From Gnetum montanum (lineage: Eukaryota > Streptophyta > Gnetopsida > Gnetales > Gnetaceae), in contig MNCI01014438.1 of the NCBI GenBank assembly GCA_015680685.1, positions 352,238 through 416,237 on the forward strand: a DNA stretch of 64,000 bases, read 5' to 3'. How positions within the stretch are numbered: the stretch's first letter is position 1; every line of letters begins with the position of its first letter. A model generated the notes under the pieces. That model saw nothing but the letters and a program-made list of their open reading frames with translations. It was not told where the DNA came from and ran no database searches. Shown here in pieces: positions 12,301 through 23,137 of the stretch. The position numbers were made by a program, and so were the translations under genes.

Positions 12301-12775
12301 CTGCTAGCACAACTTCTGGCTTGATCTTTCATGCTTTTTATCTGACGGCTTTGATATGGGGATCTAGGATTATATTGTGTTGAATTAATCTTGGGTCTAG
12401 TCCTAGCATATCCTCATATGACCATGCAAACACTGTGATGTTACTCTGGAGGACCTATTTTATATCATCATGTGCCTTTTGGTCTAATAGAGAACTAACC
12501 TTGAGAGTTTTAGTCTCACCCCTATGCGTAACCACAGAAATCTCGTTGAGTGGATCTTCGGTTACATCTTCGGCTTCCAAATCTAGCGTGCATGTCAATT
12601 GCTCTAGCCAGTCTGGAGATGTTTCCGACGTGGCTATAATTACATCATCAAGGGCTAGGTTAGTTTCTATTAATGTAGGATCAAGCTGTCTAATGATTTC
12701 TCCGTGTAAGCCTATTAAAACTAGCGGTGCAGACAACATTTCGTCCATCTGTGAATTACCCTGCAAAAGTGTCAA
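9387..12775 (-). pseudogene. pol of element B: RT, RNase H, archaeal-type RNase H, integrase
   Basis: Makes and integrates the cDNA in intact relatives. In order: a linker (DLEAEDVTEDPL), reverse transcriptase with the YVDD catalytic motif near 11885, a first RNase H (from FYIYLATSD), a second archaeal-type RNase H (YFDGASTARDG ... CTNNVAEYKGL ... GDSMLIINQ), a His/Cys finger remnant, an integrase core with the first two catalytic Asp visible (WGLDIID, VTDNGPQ) and a C-terminal module (NWKGPFLVTGAY). The dual RNase H places the family in the Tat clade. Defects: several stops, frameshifts in the integrase, about 50 residues of the RT thumb replaced by a short duplicated patch near 11780-11850, and the integrase Glu changed to Lys (NGQAKATNK). 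Upstream, TTTTGCAG at about 12740 looks like a splice acceptor. Confidence 0.9.
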
Positions 12776-13087
12776 ATACGAGAGTAATTAGAAAGATACT
12801 AAGTTTGATGCGATAAGTGTTGAACGAATAACGTTTAGTGTAGTGTACAGGAAGTGACGTGATGTTGCTGCGTAAAGGTAACTGAATTTTAAAGTTTGTG
12901 AACAGCCTATAATTAATGAGACCTGATTACGAGGAGATAAGATGCAGTAGTTTAGGGTCGTTTCAAACCGTAATGCATGTGATATCTGGCGCAATTAGTG
13001 CCTTGATCCTCGGGTTCCAGCTCATACTGACACCAATTTTTGGGCAAGTCTCGCTAAAATTGAGTATCAAGTCAGTTAAATTTTGCA

Positions 13088-13093
13088 TATAAG
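13088..13093 (+). promoter_or_regulatory. Candidate TATA box of the antisense gene, element B
   Basis: TATAAG within TGCATATAAGTAAGC, 156 bases before the ATG of the antisense gene. TATA-like boxes sit at nearly the same distance in element A (about 160) and element E (about 158). Placement alone suggests a dedicated promoter. Confidence 0.5.
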
Positions 13094-13243
13094 TAAGCAA
13101 TTTTCAGTAAGAACGGGCTATTGGCTGTCGCGAATTCGAATTTCTAACTGTTACAAAGCGAGCGAAAGAGGAGCAGAAGATTGGAGTGCGTAGTTTGCAA
13201 AGATGTGAAAGTGTGAAACTGTGAAGGTTTTGAAACTGTGACA

Positions 13244-16200
13244 ATGGCACCTAAAATGAAAAAGAAGAATGCAAAATTGACTAAAATCGACGAGGTGTAA
13301 GAGAATTTGCAGTGCGCTTCGCAGGCGGTGGTCGAAGTGAGGGACCCTACGCCTTTGAACTGGTAGGCCATTCCTTGCGTACTTGTGTTGTTTTAGCAGT
13401 GTTTATTCCTGTAGCGTTGTTCATGTAAATGAGGGTTTTAGACTATGGACCTCGCGTTAAGATGAGGGTTTAATGGGGTGCGTCTATTGCCGTTGTCGGG
13501 GAAAAACCTTGCGCTATTGCAAGGGTTTGGGAGATTTCGGCATGAATAGCTAAGCGTAATTTGTAGGTTTTCTATATTTAAACATGAAAATGTGAATCGA
13601 GACATTGACCTGTTTATTGCATTTTCTGTACAGTGTTATGCTAAGACTTGTCTTAATCGTCTTAGATATCGTTGGGGTTTTGTGCTGCATAAACCCAATC
13701 GTGCCTAATGTCCCTCCCCCATAAACTCGGTTGCATGGGAGGACCATATGGTTTCGAAAGGGCGTGCTGGACTTTTTGCAATTTTTACTGCGTAATTAAT
13801 GTGTTATTATATGGTCTAATTTGTCAGGAGATATTGCTAGTGCCATTTTGGAGCACCTGTTAGTGGGTTCCGCATAGGGAATTTTGGCTTTCTTGACAGA
13901 GGGAGCCATCAATACTAGTTGGCCCGAGGACCGAGAACTTAGCGCCTGAGGTTTGAGGTGCTTAGGTTGGATCTGGAAGATGGCCCAGTTTAGTTGCTAC
14001 CACGCATACAACACTTTGTTCGTGGCCCGTCATGTCTCGACCTACTTCCAGAACCCACCAGGCATAGTGTACTATTTAGGCGGGTAAGCGATTTTGTTGG
14101 CTATATTGTCATTATATGTCTATTATCTGAGTTTTGTAAAGCGTAAGATAAGCCTATGTGGTATGGTACAGGTTTTTTATCCATGAGAACAGGTTGGTAG
14201 GCGATGGTGATACTTTAACCTAAACTGAAATGACAATAAATGCATTTACCTCTACTAGTAATGTACGTGCTGGTGTTATGGGGCAGATCAGCTTCGACAT
14301 TCATGAATACCCCACCCGTTATGCTGACGCTTTCGAGAATTGCTAGAATCTTGGGTGGCTACATGAAGACTGGACTTTGTATCCGCCCCTTACTATTGCG
14401 GATGTGCAGAGGAAGCTTCCTCCATTTCCTTTGCCATTTGGACCTGGTAAAACTGTTGCATATTCTATTGTTGCGTGGTGTAATTGTGAATTGTGAATGT
14501 TGCGTAATAGTGTTTTTGTTTGACCTGTGTCTTACATTGTTCAGTCAGGGAATCCCAGGAGATTACCCTTACAATTTCCGACCGCGAGGCGAATACCCTC
14601 CTCTTCCGCTACGGTGACATCAAGGATGCACAATGCTGGCTCAGCCATGTGGCAGCCCCAGTTGCGGTGGTCACCAAGATACGAGAAGCGAGGCTAATGC
14701 AATTATTTTTAGCCATGACCCCTAATGTCCCCACCAGTGAAATGTTAACCCTGGTCAACTCCTTCAGCGAAAGGGCAGAGCGTTTTGCACGCGTGTGCAT
14801 CACGTACGTGTAGGTCTTAACATTGACGCTCAGCTCTTTGCAGACCTTTTCGGCGTCCCCTCTGATGACCTTCCGATAGAGGAAAAGGTGAAGAGGAGTC
14901 TCTCCTATCAGAAGTGGTTGGAGGAGTGGGTAGGGATCAAGAAGGAGCCTAAAGGGATCCCTTGTGAAAGAATCCAACTAGAAATTGCCAAGACAGTTTA
15001 TCCCCTTTTTCAAGCCCGGGCTTTCCCCAAAATGCTCTCGTGGGGGAGATTCTTTTCCATAGAGCAGACCTGTATTATGCAGGAGGTTATCAAAGAAGGG
15101 ACCCAGTTCAACTGGGCAAGATATTTTGTTGAGGGGCTATGCATTGAGATGATCAGGCTTCGCAAGAAGCTCGAGTCTCGTTTCAACGTGCATTACACCT
15201 TCTTCATAGCCTACCTTCGGCGTTTTGCTGAATTTTTGGTCATCCAAAGGAATGGGGTCTGAGTGCAGCAAGACTGAGGCCAGCTATCCAGACGTTGGAT
15301 TACCCACATTTTCAGCACTACCCATGGACAAGATCCCCTAGAAGGGATTGGGGACTCTCTATCTATAACGACCAGAGATTTGGCAGCGTCTCGAATGCGA
15401 GGCCCCAACAGCGTAGGTGGGATAATGCCTACTTACACTAGCGATGCCTCACGAGGGAAACATTTGGCGGTAGAAATTGTAGAGCCTTTAGCTCAGTGTA
15501 AAAGGCTTCATTTAATCGAGGCCTCTGCGGAGCCTGGGAGTGGCACAGGTCGAACCATGGAAGTCAGAGTTCAGCGGAGTAAACCTCCGCCTAGTAAGCG
15601 TGGAAGAAATGTATTGAAAGTTGTATTATGCAATGTTTATTTAGGATATTTTGAATTGTATTAAGTGTATTATGTGATATGACCAGAGAAAGTTACGGAG
15701 CAGCTGACCCCTGAAACAGGGGCAATGATATTAAGTCATAGGGAAGGGGCCCCAGTTTTAGAAAAAGAGGCCCCAGCTGTTAGGGTGAGCCATGCACAGA
15801 TTCTTGTGCATGAGGAGGCCCCAGCTGTTGGGACGAGTGACACACAGACTCTTGTGCGTGAAGAGAGGAAGGAGGTAGAAGATGTTGGCAGGCTTCCCAC
15901 TGTTACTGGTAGAGGTAATGAGCGCATTGGAAATTTTGAAGAATTTTGTTAATAATTAGAGTTTCTAACTTGACTGCGCTAGAGGAGAAGAGGATACGTC
16001 CACATCCACCGCTGTGAGTAGAGCGTGGAGAGACTTTCCTAACAAGTTCACCTTCATGGAAGACATTGTCACCTCAAGCGCATCGATCCTGAAGCTGGTA
16101 CATTGTACCTATAATAGGTTTATTTTATTATACAGTGGTAATGTGTCATATACATTGATAATGTTTGCTGTTAGGAGCTCACCTTCGATGGGACCCGATG

Positions 16201-17306
16201 GAGCCCATTGATTTGGACACAGTGGAGCCTTCATCTGATGGGGCAGTCGTGCCATGCCACACTTATGAAGAGATGTGTAAATGTGCGTTACGCTCGACTC
16301 GCTCCTTATGGAAGAGTAAGGGTGTAAATGAAAACCTCTGGAAAAGGGTGCAGAGGTTAGAGAAGAAGAATGGGTCTCTGACCAAAGAGGTCGGGGACCT
16401 AAAGTCGTGATGTAAGTTCCTACAGGTGCAGGAAATGGGTGACGAGGACTGGCGTACCGCTGTTATTGACTACTCCCGTTATTGGACCGCAATGAAGAAC
16501 AGCGTGCAAACCAGTTGGGTGTTGGTGGAGCAGCAGATGTAGATAGAGCTGTTAGCTCAGAAAAGCCAAGACTGGAGGGGTTACTGCATAAGTGTGCAAG
16601 AATGGGGGTAGAAGGAAAAGGACCACAAACATTTGTATAAGCGAGAAAGTATTTCTTATCGTCAACATTATCATGATTCTGCCATTGAAGCCCAATCCTT
16701 GCGAGTCTTCCTGGATGTCATTGGGGCATCCGAAGCCTTCAATAAGTTTCAAGAGCAGGTGACTGTAAGTGCGTCCTTGGAAAGGGAGATGACTCTCCCC
16801 GGGGGCAAGACTACTATCCCTACTTTCTTCCCTGACCCGCCTCGCTGGACTAGCGTGGAGAAAGGGAAGGTGAAGGCTGGAGCTGCTCTGGGAGATGGAG
16901 TGTGGTCTGACCTGACTGAGGATGAAATCATGGAGCACCTATGGGCCGGCTTGGAAAAGCTTCCCTTTACTACGGAAGTAGGGCCATTGCGAGTAAGTTT
17001 AATAATGACTAAGTCTAAATTTTCTGATTGTGTTGTCAAGTTTTATTTTGCTAATATGTTCTCTGTATCTAGGTACCAGAAGAGGATAGAGAAGGTCAGC
17101 CAGCTGAAGAGCAAGTACAAGAAGAGGGGCGTAGTGATGAAGAGCGTCCTCCTGTGGAGCCGGTGCTAGAGCAAGAACCTCATGAAGAGGGGATTTCTCA
17201 TGAAGGAATACTTTCCAGAAGAGAAGGCCCACTAGAGGACGATTTATTAGGTCTAGAGCCAGACTTGAGAGATACTGGTGACAGTGGCATCAGAGGAGAT
17301 GCGTAA
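13244..17306 (+). pseudogene. Antisense eight-exon gene of element B, best preserved copy (FCP1/NIF-like domain, coiled coil)
   Basis: Predicted exons: 13244-13362, 13634-14083, 14172-14446, 14545-15610, 15689-15914, 15985-16097, 16175-16992, 17073-17306, giving a product near 1,100 residues. Introns are GT-AG and phases agree at 1/2, 2/3, 3/4, 5/6 and 7/8. Exon 2 reads like a HAD phosphatase of the FCP1/NIF type: LIVLDIVGVLCC, then WFRKG..DFLQFLL, IIWSNL, YNTLFV and QNPPG. The Asp pair normally following NTLLV is RH here. Exon 4 carries a conserved domain I cannot name (LFADLFGVPSDD ... WLEEWVGI). Exon 5 is acidic, with a duplicated EAPAV block. Exon 7 has a coiled coil (NLWKRVQRLEKKNGSL) and PDPPRWTSVEKGK. 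Exon 8 is acidic and ends GIRGDA. Defects: about four stops in exon 2, a frameshift near 14795, and a base lost at the exon 6 donor. Confidence 0.75.
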
Positions 17307-17497
17307 TTGTGGTTTACGCATGGTTTTATTGATTGGAGTCAAACAATGATTATGTGCATGACTGAAATACTAGCTATAAGATCTTCTAGCGATTTTAAAT
17401 GTTATTTATTTTTTGTCTTTTGCGTTTTTATCTGCAAAGCGTAAGCGTAGTTGTTAACGATTTTGCTTAAGTTATGTTGCGATGGAATGGAATTGCT

Positions 17498-17705
17498 AGT
17501 TTAAGGCCATAGCAGGCCGTCACTAGTTTTAGGCCATTGTGGGCCATCATGGGAGTTTGCGTAATCTAGAAACTAGTTTTAGGCCATTGCGGACCATGGC
17601 TAATTTTAGGCCATTGCGGGCCCTAGCTAGTTTTAGGCCATTGTGGGCCATGGCTAGTTTTAGGCCATTGCGGGCCCTAGCTAGTTTTAGGCCATTGCGG
17701 GCCAT
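17498..17705 (-). repeat. Hairpin array 1 of element B
   Basis: Eight units of about 27-30 bases. In B sense a unit is GGCC-C-GCAA-T-GGCC followed by TAAAACTAGC. The loop GCAA fits the GNRA tetraloop rule. It sits between the protease end (17939) and the stop of the antisense gene (17306), with units oriented in B sense. Confidence 0.85.
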
Positions 17706-17938
17706 TTTGCATAATATAGACAGCGTAATTGATGGTAATGTACATTTTTGAGTAATTGGACTAAAGTGATCAAAAGGCGTAAATAGCGTACATAAGAGAA
17801 ATGCAATAGCGTAAGGAATGGCAAGCGTAAATATTGAAAATTTCTGTAGTGTAAATATGTATTGGATGAAAACGGATTGCTAAGTGTAAACAACAATAAT
17901 TGGTAAAAACATAATAATGCGTGTAAATGCCATTCAGT

Positions 17939-20900
17939 TCAACCGCTAATTTGCAATTGTTTCTTAATGGTCTTTATGTTTAGTGTTGCATAAGGGCAGA
18001 GGGATTTACAGTTTGACTCCTCAATGCCGCCATCCTGAAATGGCAGGTTGGCCCAGGCTAGATTATCATCGTTGGTTTCGGTTTGTTGAAGGATTTGGAG
18101 ATGGGTCTGATCATTCGATGTTTCTATCTCTGAACCCCATTCTTCTTCAATGTTGTTGATAGTCCTGGGGGTGATTTCATCACCACGTATTATGACCTCC
18201 CCTCCTGCGTAAGGTAGGTGTATTTCCTGATGTATCAGTGATGAAACTGCCCTCAGCTGGGCTAACCAGGACCTCCCTAAGATCAAGTTGAACCCAGGCA
18301 TCTCCTCGATGACTAGGAATGTGGCATCCGTTGGGAATTGATCCCTTGACACAAACTCGATACGCACCATCCCCTTGACCTGAACCCTTGCTCCATTGAA
18401 CGACTTTACGCATGTTGTCATTGTGGGAATGATCTGGTCGACTAGACCCAACCTATCCATGATGGGATAAGGAATGACATTTGTAGTTGTGCCGTCGTCC
18501 ACGTGTACCCTCCGGATCAGGTATTGACCAACCCGAATGGTGATGAACATGGGTTCAGTCGTCACCTGACCTTTCTCAGGATCATCTTTGATGGATTCGT
18601 CATGAAAGGTCAACGAGATAGGCTTAGGTTGCTCAGCTTCAGAAGGAAACATAACAACGTGTATCGCTTCTTCCTCCGATGGTAAGCTTTCGTCCACAAG
18701 TATGGATGTCAGCATGCAGACCATAGCCTCACGGTGTTCTCGGGATGTCATGAGTAGGTCATAGAGGCTCACCATTGTATTTTTTTGTTTCAGAGCCTGT
18801 TTGACCTGCGTAAACACGTCGAGGAGATTCCTCTCTCGACTAGGTTGTTTATTCCCCTTGTCTTCTTCCACTCATCCTAAGAGATGAATCTCCCAAGGTG
18901 AAATGATGTCAGTCGGGGGGTTGTTCTTTTTCTTGCCAAGAGGAGGTGGCTACGTTTCTGCACCTTTATACTGCCTCTGACGCACAGGCGAAGGCATAGA
19001 GGCCAGGGGCCTAGGCTTAGGGAAGCCGAGCATAGAGTGGTCTTTTGTAGCATTAATAGATGTGTCCGCTCCCTTCTGTTTGTCAGGTGATGGTTGGCGG
19101 TTTTGGTTAGAGGCCTGCCCCTGCGTGAGAGGAGTAGCCGGTGGTTTTGACGCCCTGAGAATGAAGGGTGCCCTAGGCGTGGGCACGGATGCGGCCATGG
19201 ATTTGCTATTACTACATGACTGAGTGGCATTCTAAGAAGGTGCCCGAATGATGAAGGGTGTCCTTGAGACACCACTAGCTGCCGATGAAAAGTTTCCCTC
19301 CTGTTGTGAGTTGATAGGTACACGCAAAACAAAAGGTTGTTTGGGTGGTACTTTCCTCTCACTATCTGTACTCACCACATTGATTGTATAGGGTGCGTTG
19401 TTTGCATTTAATGGATCCTTATACATGTGCAATGCTTGGTTTTCCAGACACGTCAGACTACCGCCGTCTAGTTTTAAATGACCGTAGTCGATCATGCGTT
19501 GAATGTCATCCTTCAACGCCCAGCAGTAATCTGTGTCGTGACCACACAACTTGTGGTAGTCACAGAAATGGTCCAGCCTGAAAGATTTCGGAACTAGTGG
19601 TTCGTTAGGTAGGGCTAAAGAAGGATTCTTCAGCAGTTCACAATGACATCTATGATGCTTTAGAGCTTCTTCGGATACCCTTTTGGGTTGAATGTATCCT
19701 GCCCCTAACAATTGTTTCAACAGTTTTGAATGTTTTACAGGCAGGGCTATATACTTTGAGCGATCTTTACGCTCAAAGTTTGGTTTTGGCTAGGGGGCCC
19801 TTTAGGGGTAGCTGTGTCTTGGCTGGTGCTGCCCACACTGGCCATGGTCTTAGGAGACGCCATAGGTGCCTTCTTTTTTTTGTTCTTTGTGCCCTCAGCC
19901 AGTGCAGCTACTGTCATTGTCGTCACTTTACCTTTGTCCTTGCCTTTATTGTGAGTGTTCTTGTAGGCGACATACGCCGGGTCTTTGTTGGCCTCCACAG
20001 CATCTTGGATGCTTCTAGTTTGGGCGAAGGCCTGATGTAAGGAGCTAGGGGAAAGATAATATAGCTTTGACTTGATAAAGTCATTGACTACTCCTTTGAA
20101 TATGGCTAGTAAGTGTGGCTCCGCGATTGGCTCACGGATTTCATTCAAAGTAGCATTCCAGTGCTGTATGAACTTCTGGACTAGTTCAAGAGGGTCTTAT
20201 TTCACTCCAATGAGTTGTTCTAACATGAATTCTAGCTTTAAGTTGTATTTAAAGTGAGTCACGAATTGTGTCAAAAGCTCTTCCAAGGTTGAAATGGAAG
20301 AGCGTGGGAGGGCTCGATACCAATCTAGAGCTTTCCCTGTCAAAGACATAGCAAAGACGTGGATAATCGTGTGAGGCCACTATTGCAACAACAAGGATTT
20401 GGATCTGAAGGTGACCAAGTGAGCGTTAGGATTCCCCTCCCCATTATACTTGGTAAAATGAGGTAAGGACATCCTTGGTGGCAATGACAGCATGGGGACC
20501 GCTGGACTATTAGGATTATCTTGGTAGAAGTCCATGATCTGTATAGTGTCTGAGCCAGCGACCTTAAGACACCTAACCTCCTTAGTGAGGGTTTGAATAA
20601 GTAGAAAGGCTTGATCCAGACCTATTGATGGAGGTGTCTGTGCAGGAGGAGTAGGGGGCTGACCTGGAAAAGCTGTGCCAGGTAGTGGAAATGGTGGGAT
20701 GATTTGGCCAGTAGATGGTGGGGCGGGGATCCCTGCAGGCAGGGGGGCCTGTGAAGACCACCACCCACTGGTTTGAGAAGAGAGGTTAGCTGCCATGTGC
20801 TGCATGGGATAAGGATAGGGATATTGCAAGACCATCTACGGAATATGCGTTGCGGGTTCAACAAAGGGTTGCATACCATATACCGCAGACTGGTTATGTT

Positions 20901-21728
20901 GTGCCGCAGGGATGGTCCACTGACTCGCAGCAGGCTGTTGGATGAATGTCTGTGGCTAAATGACGGTGGTGATTTGTTGGGTGGGGGGGGTGGAAGCGAT
21001 AAAGTCTACACTGGGCAAGTTGTGGATATGGTCTAGGGTTGGATCTGAGGGATGAAATGGGGCACGGTGGATGCTGGAGCCACCGACGGAATGCTGAGCA
21101 CACGTGGTGATGAAACTGCCCCCATGTGATTGTGGGGTATTTGCACTTGTAGCCTAGATGGCTGCTTAGTGGCTTGCAGAATGATAGGGATCTGCGTCTA
21201 TGTGGTCATGGCTGGATTAAGAGGGGCAGCTTCTCCGTTGAGAGGAAATAATGGATTGACATAAGTATGGGGGCTAAGAGTGTGATATGAATGTTCAGAC
21301 TGGGTTGCAAATTCATCATCTTCTTCCTCCCCATTTTGGTGTTCCGTCATAGCCTGTGTAGCCTGGCTCTTAGCCATGACCAACTGTGTTATAATTTCAT
21401 GTTGATGGTCTATTAAAGGGATGATGTCATAGGCTGTTAGGGTGAAATCCTGATCCCCTCGATGGATCATCTCGAAATTTCATTTCACCTCGATTTCGGC
21501 TCGGCTAAGGGCAAGCTTCACCTGGATCTTGACGCAGATGAAGTTGTATTCCTCAGGGGTCACGACAGTAAATACTGGGTCTTTGCCCTGCAGTATCAAT
21601 GACCAACGTGATGGTCCCTGAGGTCCTACGGCACCAGAAGCTGGTCTGGTGACAGTGATAGGGTTCACAGATGTGGCACGCAAATCAGCGGTGACCATAG
21701 CAGTTGTGGTTGTGTAAAATGAATCCAT
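17939..21728 (-). pseudogene. gag-pro of element B, nearly intact
   Basis: Capsid polyprotein plus aspartic protease in one frame of about 1,260 codons, starting MDSFYTTTTAMV at 21728. Capsid motifs: MDFYQDNPNSPAVP, FTKYNGEGNPNAH, ALDWYRALP. The zinc-knuckle-like motif FCDYHKLCGHDTDYC is complete, unlike A and E. The protease active site reads VHVDDGTTTNVIPYP and the second conserved block FNLILGRSWLAQL. The long middle is rich in Pro, Gln and Ser. Only a handful of stops interrupt it, one right after EIEVK near 21478. The last 310 codons (18871-17939), holding the protease, are completely open. This is the best reference for the gag-pro remains of A, C and E. Confidence 0.9.
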
Positions 21729-21960
21729 TGATCAAGTAGATTAATCAACAATAAATGACTAAATCTAAAAGAAAAAATGATGGACAAAGAAAATCGCAGT
21801 TAGGCTTTCTACCCTGTAGGATCCCAAAGGAATCGTTAAAGTAACCGATCTACACCACAAAAGTTTTCGTAAACTTCCCTAGAGGTATCACGTTTACGTT
21901 TCAGAGACGCGGGTACAGATCGCTTACAGGGCTACCCATAAAAATACGAATCAAAGCCAA

Positions 21961-21979
21961 GGCCCTCCTTCTAGCGCTA
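21961..21979 (-). promoter_or_regulatory. tRNA primer binding site, element B
   Basis: Minus strand TAGCGCTAGAAGGAGGGCC, six bases from the LTR end. The second G of the usual TGG has become A. Between it and the gag ATG lies an untranslated leader (21729-21960). Confidence 0.85.
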
Positions 21980-21985
21980 GAAAAT

Positions 21986-22706
21986 TGTAATGACGGAAAA
22001 TGTCGATAGCTGGAATACCAAACAAAATCCGTATATACAGTCTTAACCACGGATCTGTATGAGGGCTGTGCTGGAGAAAACAAATCTGCAGTGCCCTGAA
22101 CGGTCTTGTCGATCAGACAGGGACTTACTAAATCAATAAACCGATGGAGATTATGAATATTTCGTGGAACGATTTGATTCGGTGAGTTGCGAGATGAGAG
22201 AAAAACGATGTAGATAAATTGTAATAATGATAATGTCAACACAGTAAAAGGAATCAGACATGAGAGAAACGCGTGATTTTAAGATCTATGCTTTGACCTG
22301 AAAAATGAATATTTTGTATACCAAGTTACACCGGGGAGACCCCGATTGTCTTGTGTGAAACAAACACAGAATAACAAGAAAACTGTCTAAGAAGAAGTAT
22401 AGAATGGAGTCTGATCTACCTCGTAGGCTAGAGAAGGGATGCAAGGAAGGTCAAGTTCTAACATCTATCGATCAACTGCTTCTGATCAATAGAACTCACA
22501 AGCCACACCAGATGATCTCTCGATCTCTGATCTGCTCCTTTTGCCTTGGGTAGGATAGAAAATCTACAAAAGGAAACCGAAGTCTTATTGCCACGCGCCT
22601 CTTTGCCTTGCCTTGCCTTGTTCTCCTTTCTGGAATTCTGTCATGTACTTTTGTCTGAATCGTGAATCTTTGCCTGAGGCCGACTCACAATTTTCACGGT
22701 GTTTCA
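21986..22706 (-). repeat. 5' LTR of element B with internal deletion
   Basis: 721 bp against 1,560 bp in the 3' LTR. The two copies align from 21986 to about 22553 and again from there to 22706. The missing 840 bp correspond to about 6714-7555 and include the TATA box. The break occurs at a short shared GGTAG/GTA-type sequence, typical of illegitimate recombination. The terminal TG/CA pair is intact here. Confidence 0.93.
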
Positions 22707-22711
22707 GTATC
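22707..22711. repeat. Target site duplication of element B, right copy
   Basis: GTATC, matching 6141-6145. Joining the two flanks restores GTTAACGTATC-ATCTCTTTGGC, which resembles the repeated unit at 57200-57230 in element E. Confidence 0.93.
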
Positions 22712-22732
22712 ATCTCTTTGGCATGCTATGCA

Positions 22733-22963
22733 ATGGCCCGAAATGACCTAAAACTATGCTATGTGGAGGCTTGAAATGGCCTAAAACGAGTAGAGGCCTG
22801 AAATGGCCTAAAAGTAGCAGAGGCCCGAAATGGCCTAAAACTAGCAATGGCCCGAAATGGCCTAAAACTATGCTTCCCCATGGCCTGAGATGGCCTAAAA
22901 CTAGCTATGGCCCAAAATGGCCTAAAACTAGCTATGGCCTGAAATGGCCTAAAACTAGGACAA
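22733..22963 (+). repeat. Hairpin array 1 of element A
   Basis: Eight units of about 27 bases, typically GGCC-C-GAAA-T-GGCC then TAAAACTAGCA. The loop is GAAA in most units. It lies between the gag-pro end (now separated by B) and the 3' end of the antisense gene, as in B and E. Confidence 0.87.
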
Positions 22964-23049
22964 AAGAGCAAAAATCTAGCATAACATTCATCACATATAC
23001 AATGCACAAGTTAGTACAGAACTAATTTTTATTTCATGAAACTCTCTTT

Positions 23050-23055
23050 GCTTTA
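23050..23055 (-). terminator. Candidate polyadenylation signal of the antisense gene, element A
   Basis: AATAAA on the minus strand, about 83 bases past the antisense stop; a second AATAAA is at 23028-23033. Suggestive only, because the region is A/T rich and E has no clear match. Confidence 0.35.
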
Positions 23056-23137
23056 TTCAAAACTATTGTCTTTCAAAAAATGTTTGCAAAATTTTTTACA
23101 AAAATTCAAAACTTCAAAGAAAAAAAATCCCATGCTG

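Larger units (their letters stand above)
6146..22706 (-). mobile_element. Element B: complete Tat-like Ty3/gypsy element inserted in A
   Basis: 16,561 bp between two LTRs with a perfect GTATC duplication. In its own sense (minus strand) the order is 5' LTR, PBS, gag-pro (21728-17939), hairpin array 1, antisense gene (plus strand, 13244-17306), pol (12775-9387), hairpin array 2, an orphan ORF, PPT, 3' LTR. The LTRs differ at about 9% of positions in the first 165 bases counted by eye, so it is younger than A. It has the best preserved gag-pro and antisense gene in the window. The 5' LTR has lost about 840 bp including its TATA box. Confidence 0.95.

Noticed and set aside
22733-22963. Short repeats with variable parts resembling a CRISPR array
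   Set aside because: Units are contiguous, the variable parts are the hairpin stems, and the array sits inside plant retrotransposons with no cas genes.
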